In this document: piece by piece, positions 58,625-64,000 of the stretch | How the letters are laid out: every line of letters begins with the position of its first letter | How positions within the stretch are numbered: the first letter of the stretch is position 1 | Assembly: GCA_027924645.1 (NCBI GenBank) | Contig: BSBN01001199.1 | Coordinates: 620,001-684,000, forward strand | DNA length: 64,000 bases | Direction of reading: 5' to 3' | Source: Cunninghamia lanceolata | Lineage: Eukaryota; Streptophyta; Pinopsida; Cupressales; Cupressaceae | Position numbers and translations under genes: made by a program | Notes under the pieces: model-generated | What the model saw: the letters and a program-made list of their open reading frames with translations, nothing else | Database searches by the model: none | Told to the model about the DNA's origin: nothing

Positions 58625-58943
58625 GGTCCTTCACTCCATGGATTTGAGGGCATTTAGTAAGGGTCTCTAGTCTGCAGGAACCTCTATCTCTTCTTGCCTA
58701 TGGATCTCCTCTTCATCCCCATCTTCCTCACCATAATCTTTTCTTCCCTTTCCTACTTTGTCCCTTAACTTATCTAACTCATCCTTCAAAGCCTCATTCT
58801 GAGCTTTAACTACTTTGCTTTTTGCAATCTACTTCTTTACCAAGACAGCCAATTCAGCATTGGTCATCCTTATTGGAAACTCTGATGTTCCCTCTGTATC
58901 AGACATTTTGTCTTCACCATTTCCCAATCGCTACAATCCTTCG
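58625..58943 (-). pseudogene. gag: Element E gag N-terminal part and leader
   Basis: On the minus strand an ATG at 58906 gives MSDTEGTSEFPIRMTNAELAVLVKK. Lys/Glu-rich text with stops follows up to the gag domain. Short acidic segments (GEEDGDEEEIHRQEE) are visible. It is a weak but natural N-terminal extension. Confidence 0.65.
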
Positions 58944-58954
58944 CTCTGATACCA
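58944..58954 (-). promoter_or_regulatory. Primer binding site of chromovirus E
   Basis: On the minus strand TGGTATCAGAG, three bases after the LTR end; perfect initiator tRNA-Met type. Confidence 0.92.
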
Positions 58955-58957
58955 CTA

Positions 58958-60347
58958 TGATGCAGAGTGGACAGCGAGTCATGGAAATCAATTTAACAGT
59001 TGGCAGTTAACCAGCTGCTAACATACATTTTCTGCGTATGTGTTTCCATCAGCAAAACCCACTTCTATCGGTGAGCTTAAACCCTGTGACATAGAGCTCC
59101 ATCGTTAGGCTGATGGGACTTAGATTTTGTGCCTATCGACGAGACCGTTGCTATCGGCAAATGGTTTGTATTTCCTACCATTACGCCGATATGAGTATGT
59201 CCCTTCGGTTGAACCTCTGAACCAACCGTACCATTGAACCAATACTATCAGTTCTGCTGCTTAGCTTAAAGTTACTATCGGCAACTCTCAACTACACTGT
59301 CAAACCACTGAACCCATCGTTTTATTGAACCGACACTATTACTGAACCTATCACTTGTTCGTTGAACCATTGAACCTTGGAACTGTTGAACTGTGAACCC
59401 CTTTGAATCGTTGAACTAGTTCAAAGGTTCAATCCAACACTTAACCAATTCAAAGATTCCTTCGAAGCCTTACTTAATTTCTTACAAACATTCATCGAGC
59501 CAAATGAGTTCGATATGCAGGTGAACCGTTGAACCTTTCTTTAAAGGTTCAAACTAAAACTTTCCCCCCAGTTCCAACCAATTGCGGAATCTTATAGGCT
59601 ACTTGCTAACTTCATTGGACCGAAAGGTCATTGAACCTCTGAAATTGGTTCAGCATAGGGGTTCAAACTATCTACAATGCCGATCTGCACATCCAAAATC
59701 CTCGTGACTGCGCCAACATGTACCTTCTACAAACATATAGATTTTTCCAACTTTAACAACCTAGCACATGAGGATGCTAGGGTTCATCTCAGCATGCTGC
59801 AAAACTTGATCCTGCGAAAACAAAATGCACAGAAACAAACCAGAAAACCTAATCTAATATATACATCCATTCCACTGATTACGAAGTAATCAACCAGTGG
59901 AATGGATTAAAGAACCCATCTCGGCTACAAATCAAAAAATTGACTACACAAGGAAATCGAACACCAGAAAACAACACAAACAGGATCCTTTTTTTATTGC
60001 TTATAGAAATTGTTATAGATATCTGATTTCACAGTTTTAGGACTTTACTGCTCTCTGTAACAATCTCAATCTATCTTCCTCTCTATGACAATCTCAATCT
60101 GAGATGAGCTATTTAACTACTTGCCAACAGTAGTACAGACTTGATTCCCAGCGGCTGGGAGAGATAACCAACTAACAAACTCTTAACAAACTAACAACCT
60201 TATCATGATAGCTCAATAAGTGTCCTAGGGAATTACAAACAGAAATCGAATTACAAACACCAATGACAAGTCTAGTCAAACAGACCTTATTACATTAAAT
60301 ATAGAAAATGCATAAGACTCTAGTCTTCTTGGGGTGCTCCTGCACCA
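58958..60347 (-). repeat. 5' LTR of chromovirus E
   Basis: Plus-strand start TGATGCAGAGTGG, end CTGCACCA; on the minus strand it starts TGGTGCAGGAGCACCCC. It contains the same TTGAACC/GGTTCAA cluster (59200-59560) as its partner. Extra bases near 59370 and 60241 look like local duplications. Confidence 0.9.
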
Positions 60348-60352
60348 AGTTG

Positions 60353-60438
60353 TCTGACCGATGGAGATGTATCGGCGGCTCATTTGTCAAGTCTTGCTTA
60401 CTATAAGGAATTAGGGCCCGTTCCTACATTCCCCAACA
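60353..60438 (+). repeat. 3' LTR of element D, right end
   Basis: It continues D's LTR after the E target copy (AGTTG, 60348-60352): TCTGACCGATGGAGATGTATCGGC... to CCCCAACA. The exact target duplication CATTC follows. Confidence 0.9.
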
Positions 60439-60443
60439 CATTC

Positions 60444-61417
60444 AAAAGATCAGATCATTGGGGATTAAAATGAAGGTGTACAAACCAAAAGAAGGATGGC
60501 AAAAGCAAGTGAGCAAGTGAATTTATGCATACTATCAAAGGTAGATCCAAAAACCTTTTATGATGCTAGCAAAGATGATGGATGGATGAAGGGAATGGAA
60601 GAAGAATTGAATCAAATAGAGAAGAATTAGACATGGGAATTGGTTCCCAGACCAGTTGATAAGAATTTTATAGGAACAAAGTGGGTATTTTGGAACAAGC
60701 TGAATGAAGATGGTGAATTTACAAGGAACAAAACAAGATTGGTGTGTAAGGGTTATTCTCAAGTTGAAGGTATTGATTTTGAGGAGACTTTTTCTCCGGT
60801 AGCTAGAATAGAGGCAATCAGGATGTTTCTTTCCTTTCCTTCTCACAAGAACTTCAAGTTCTATCAGATGGATGTCAAGTCAACATTCTTGAATGGTGAT
60901 TTAGAGGAAGAGGTCTATATTGAGCAACTGGATGGTTTCCAAATACCAAAAGATTTAGACATGGTGTGCAGACTCATGAAAGCTTTTTATGGACTCAATC
61001 AAGCTCCTAGAGCTTGGTATACTCGGTTGGATAAGTACTTACTTCAGCAAGGCTTCAAGAAAAGTACTACAAATAGTAATATTTACATTTAGGAAGAGGG
61101 ATACAAGATTTTGGTATTTGTTGTATATGTTGATGACATCATCTTTGGTGGAGATGATGATATGTGTAAAAGGTTTATAGAAGAGATGCAAAAAGAGTTT
61201 GAGATGTCCATGATTGGTGAGATGTCTTTCTTTCTTGGGATTCAAATTGTTCATCTATGTGATGGCATCTTTGTTTCTCAAGCTAAGTATGTTAGAGAGA
61301 TGTTGAAGAAATTTGGTATGGAGGATTCCAAACTAGTAGATACTCCTATGGTTACTGGTTGTCATTTGAGCAAGGTTGATGAGTCTCCTCAGGTTGATCA
61401 AACTCTTTATAGATCTA
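60444..61417 (+). pseudogene. pol: Element A reverse transcriptase, cut by element F
   Basis: It resumes from 48233 as KDQIIG, then MKGMEEELNQIEKN, a stop, [26 protein letters not shown] in pieces, [62 protein letters not shown], a TAG at 61090, then VYVDDIIFGG with the catalytic YVDD intact. It goes on to LGIQIVHLCDGIFVSQAKYVREMLKKFGMED and DQTLYRSM, where F is inserted. RNase H is not in the window. Confidence 0.9.
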
Positions 61418-64000
61418 TGTGGTGTGCCCTACACACATGCCCCATTTTACCAAATGGATACTCCCTCTTTTTCTTTGGCTTGGAGTCTCAACCTTTCCTC
61501 CTTATGATGATGAGAAAGTGAAATGGTGCTTAGAATGCAATATTTGTTCCAAATTTGGGCATTTGGCCTATTTGAAGTTGTTTGATGCCTTTCATGATTG
61601 ATTTGGAGGAGTCTTAATTGATTTTGTTCTTAAGAAATAGACCTTTGTTACCTTTTACATTAAAAGTGGGTGTCACTAGAGTTTGCACATTAATATCTTG
61701 TGTCACTGGATATAGTGCTAAAAATTGTTGGTCCAAGATGTATCATATTGGGACTCCTATTTTCCATGCCTCAAAATTGCAAAATCATGTCAAATTCTGC
61801 AACTTTTTACCAAGGGGCCCTTGCACTTTCACCCTGATGCATGTACCTCAAACCTTGAATTTGGCTAAGTCTAAAACTGTGAAACCCTTAAAATTTGGCT
61901 AAGTCTGAAATCTGATGGATCCTCTAAATTTTAGAATCTACACCTTAACTCCTATGGATTCGGAACCTATCTCAAACATCCTAATAGTACAAACTTATAC
62001 GTAAATATATTTTAAAAGATAATGTCACTCAGGGAATTTCAAATTTTGGTGGGATTTTTACAATTCACTGCACATTGTAGGAGAATCTATTTTCATGGGA
62101 TGGGGGAAAAACCCTTGTCACAGGATGCACTAAAATCCCTTATCACCAGACAAAGGGCTAAAATCTTACTGCACAGGATAAGCACTAAAAACCTTAGTCA
62201 CTAGACATATCCAGTGACCACCAAAAGTTCCACCAACTTCAAACTAGCAAAAAGCGGGTCTTTGCTATGTCACAGGATATTGCAGGACTTTTGCCTCCTG
62301 TAGGATATATCCTATGACCCCTTATACCTCCGCCCATCTTGTGACCTCTTTAGTAGGACTTTTACTTCTTGCAGGATATTGATAGATTTTTACCTCCAAC
62401 GTGATATATCCTATGAAGACCTATTTCTCTGCCTAAGATAAGAGGATTCCTTAGCGTTGAAACATCATGTGACATGACATATCCAGTGAAGCATGAAACC
62501 TCTACTTTGTCCGGTCATGGCATAAAAATTTGCTTTGGAGTGAAAATAAAATTCAACCAAAATGTTTATTTCATATAGATATTTTGCATCATTCCATGTA
62601 TTTTCAAGGTTTTATCCATCATGATTGATGCAAAAATTGACAAATTTTGTCACTACACATTAATATCAAGTGACCCCCAAAAATCTTGCTTTTTGGAAAA
62701 AGGGTATAAAAACATGAAATAAATGTTTCCCACCATATCCAAATGGGTGTAGAAACATCCCAAGTCACCATAAATACGAAATGGGTAGTTAAAAATGATG
62801 AAAATTTTGAGAAAATCATGGGAAAACACTAGATTTGTGAAGTTGTCCATGACAACAAAATTGATACTCAGATGTCCCTGATTGATCCATTGCTACAAAT
62901 AGATATATTTTGATTTATCTTGATAGAAAATGATTTTATTATGATGAAATTGATGCTTGGCATTGTGGATTATCGGTTTGAGAGGATGAAGCAACTAGTT
63001 GGAGCCACCATGAGGGATGAAAACCTAGAGATACCTTGTTGACCCAGACATGAAGAATCATCATTATATCAACCAAATCACTACTATACCTACAAAAGGA
63101 AGTCAGTATGATGTCAACGATAATGGGAATAAGCCCTAAAAATCTAGAAGATACAAGAGATCAGGCCTACATCATTATTGTTCTTGCAGAGCTTGTTAAG
63201 TGTTTAGGACATGTTCATAGTTATCCCAACCATCCAATTGGACATGCCTTCACAAAAAATGTGTTACATACTCCTCTTTGTTGGCAACATAAGCATGTTG
63301 ATGAAAAGCCTGATGACCATAACAGTGAGTAGTGTTGTCATTGATGGCAAGAAAGTGTAAAGACACAGTTGTGTTGGTATGGAGAAGGTGCTAAGTGTGA
63401 CATAGAGGGAAATACACCTAAGAATGATACAACTAAGTGTTTTATGGAATCCTTGTATGGCTACATTGATGTCCTTCCATTTTGGTGTTCTGCACTCAAG
63501 CACAATTTGTTGAAGTTTTTCCTAAGGTGTTTACAGTATAGAACCTAAGACAGGGTCACAATATTTCAGTTCACATTCCTCTTCTATGAAGAATCTTTCT
63601 ATGCTATTGCAAGGTACTTTTGGTACATATTAAAGGAGTATAAATCCAAAGATTCAGGTCTTGAAGTCTTGCAAAGTATCAGACTCTATAATGACAATGT
63701 AATGATTGTACCAGTGGTATATTGGAATGCTCTGCATTCCACTGCAGATGAATATTTTTCTATACAGATTTGAGGACAAGTTCATAGATGTAAAAAGTGT
63801 GTAGTCTCCAAGTGGAAAGCATTTTGGTGGTTTGCATGTTGAGTTGTGAGCAAATTGTTAGTTCAAGCTGTTATTACTTCACTAGTTGAGTTGACCTAAT
63901 GGTGTAGAGATTGTGTGGAGTTAAGTCATGTATGGAAAAAAGTTATGGGAGTAAATATAGGTTATGTCAACCTATTTAAATGTGCTACATGCTTTGGTTC
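61418..64000 (+). mobile_element. Element F: LTR related to that of gypsy G, probably running off the window
   Basis: At 61418 A's RT stops and TGTGGTGTGCCCTACACAC begins. The next about 80 bp align with the start of G's LTR (CATGCCCCATTTTACC versus CACGCCCCATTTTGACT, and TTCTTTGGCTTGGAGT versus TTCTTTTGGCTTGAGT). No LTR end or primer site is found before 64000. The region 62030-62530 repeats AGGATAT and ATATCCT elements, including the palindrome AGGATATATCCT (62302-62313). Near 63279-63340 a TGTTGGCAACATAAG start and TGTTGTCATTGATGGCAA resemble copia LTRs, so another insertion may begin there. No protein is recognised. Confidence 0.5.

Larger units (their letters stand above)
52871..60347 (-). 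mobile_element. Element E: chromovirus (Ty3/gypsy) with C-terminal chromodomain
   Basis: 7,477 bp. Its LTRs at 52871-54218 (3') and 58958-60347 (5') begin TGATGCAG and end CTGCACCA on the plus strand, and are flanked by GGTTG/AGTTG. On the minus strand the order is gag, protease, RT, RNase H, integrase, chromodomain, which defines a chromovirus. It sits in the 3' LTR of D. Stops occur in every domain, but catalytic boxes of protease, RT and integrase are intact, so it looks younger than the copia elements around it. Confidence 0.93.
48234..60438 (+). mobile_element. Element D: gag-protease-only LTR element, split by chromovirus E
   Basis: LTRs are 48234-49477 and 51717-52870 plus 60353-60438; they start TGGTGxAGGAGCACC and end CCCCAACA. 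The target duplication CATTC (48229-48233 and 60439-60443) is exact. Without E the element is about 4.7 kb. It encodes gag and a protease-like region, with no RT, RNase H or integrase. Its gag resembles that of E, and the first bases of the two LTRs agree (TGGTGCAGGAGCACC). So it looks like a non-autonomous relative that could use a chromovirus's enzymes. Confidence 0.9.
8518..61417 (+). mobile_element. Element A: Ty1/copia retrotransposon split by nested insertions
   Basis: The outermost recognisable element. Its visible parts are the 5' LTR (8518-10480), primer binding site, gag start (10549-10610), gag to integrase (38351-40493), a linker (48027-48233) and reverse transcriptase (60444-61417). 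Domain order (gag, protease, integrase, RT) defines Ty1/copia. Removing the insertions B, C and D restores contiguous reading across each break, for example the FWKLR motif continuing into NYISYLGFG at 10610/38351. Its RNase H and 3' LTR lie beyond insertion F and are not seen. It is inactive: many stops, an altered protease motif and a lost integrase Asp. Confidence 0.88.

Noticed and set aside
63279..64000. Possible further copia LTR starting TGTTGGCAAC
   Set aside because: Only short likeness to the B/C LTR starts; no end, primer site or target duplication can be seen, so it is only mentioned under element F.

Overview
The window is a piece of a large, repeat-filled plant nuclear genome. 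It contains no recognisable host gene, tRNA, rRNA or CRISPR array. From 8.5 kb to the right edge it is a nest of LTR retrotransposons inserted into one another. Long LTRs, strong decay and the mix of Ty1/copia, Tat-like Ty3/gypsy and chromovirus elements suggest a seed plant with a giant genome. A gymnosperm is my guess, but the sequence cannot prove it.

Layout. 1-8517 is old, mostly unassigned DNA: diverged repeats, a probable LTR near 2054 with a TATA box and a 75-bp tandem repeat, and a decayed proline-rich reading frame (about 3400-4680). At 8518 a Ty1/copia element (A) begins on the + strand. A is split by four insertions. (1) Copia element B (10611-38345) sits in A's gag, and B is itself split by a 21.9-kb Tat-like gypsy element G (13894-35824, TSD CTAGG). 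(2) Copia element C (40494-48021, minus strand) sits between A's integrase and RT. (3) Element D (48234-60438, TSD CATTC) encodes only gag and protease, and its 3' LTR is split by chromovirus E (52871-60347, minus strand). (4) Element F starts at 61418 and probably runs off the right edge. A's coding order can be followed through the breaks: gag start 10549-10610, gag to integrase 38351-40493, linker 48027-48233, RT 60444-61417.

The most unusual part is G. Its LTRs are about 6.76 and 6.79 kb. Each carries, inside U3 and upstream of the TATA box, the remains of the same reading frame. Correcting each copy's indels against the other gives 4,329 nt (1,442 codons plus stop) both times. The predicted product has a globular N-terminal part, a nuclear-signal-like basic stretch, two SUMO-interaction-like motifs, a long acidic/glutamine-rich middle and a helical C-terminal part. 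A classical polypurine-tract-like sequence follows its stop codon inside the LTR, which suggests the LTR expanded to swallow a former 3' accessory gene. G's polyprotein is also unusual: an RNase H-like domain precedes RT, and a gag-type CHHC motif is repeated twice between protease and that domain.

All coding regions here carry stops, frameshifts or lost catalytic residues, so no element is autonomous as it stands. Many stops look like CAG to TAG changes, as expected from deamination of methylated cytosine. The nesting gives a relative order: A is older than B, C, D and F; B is older than G; D is older than E.
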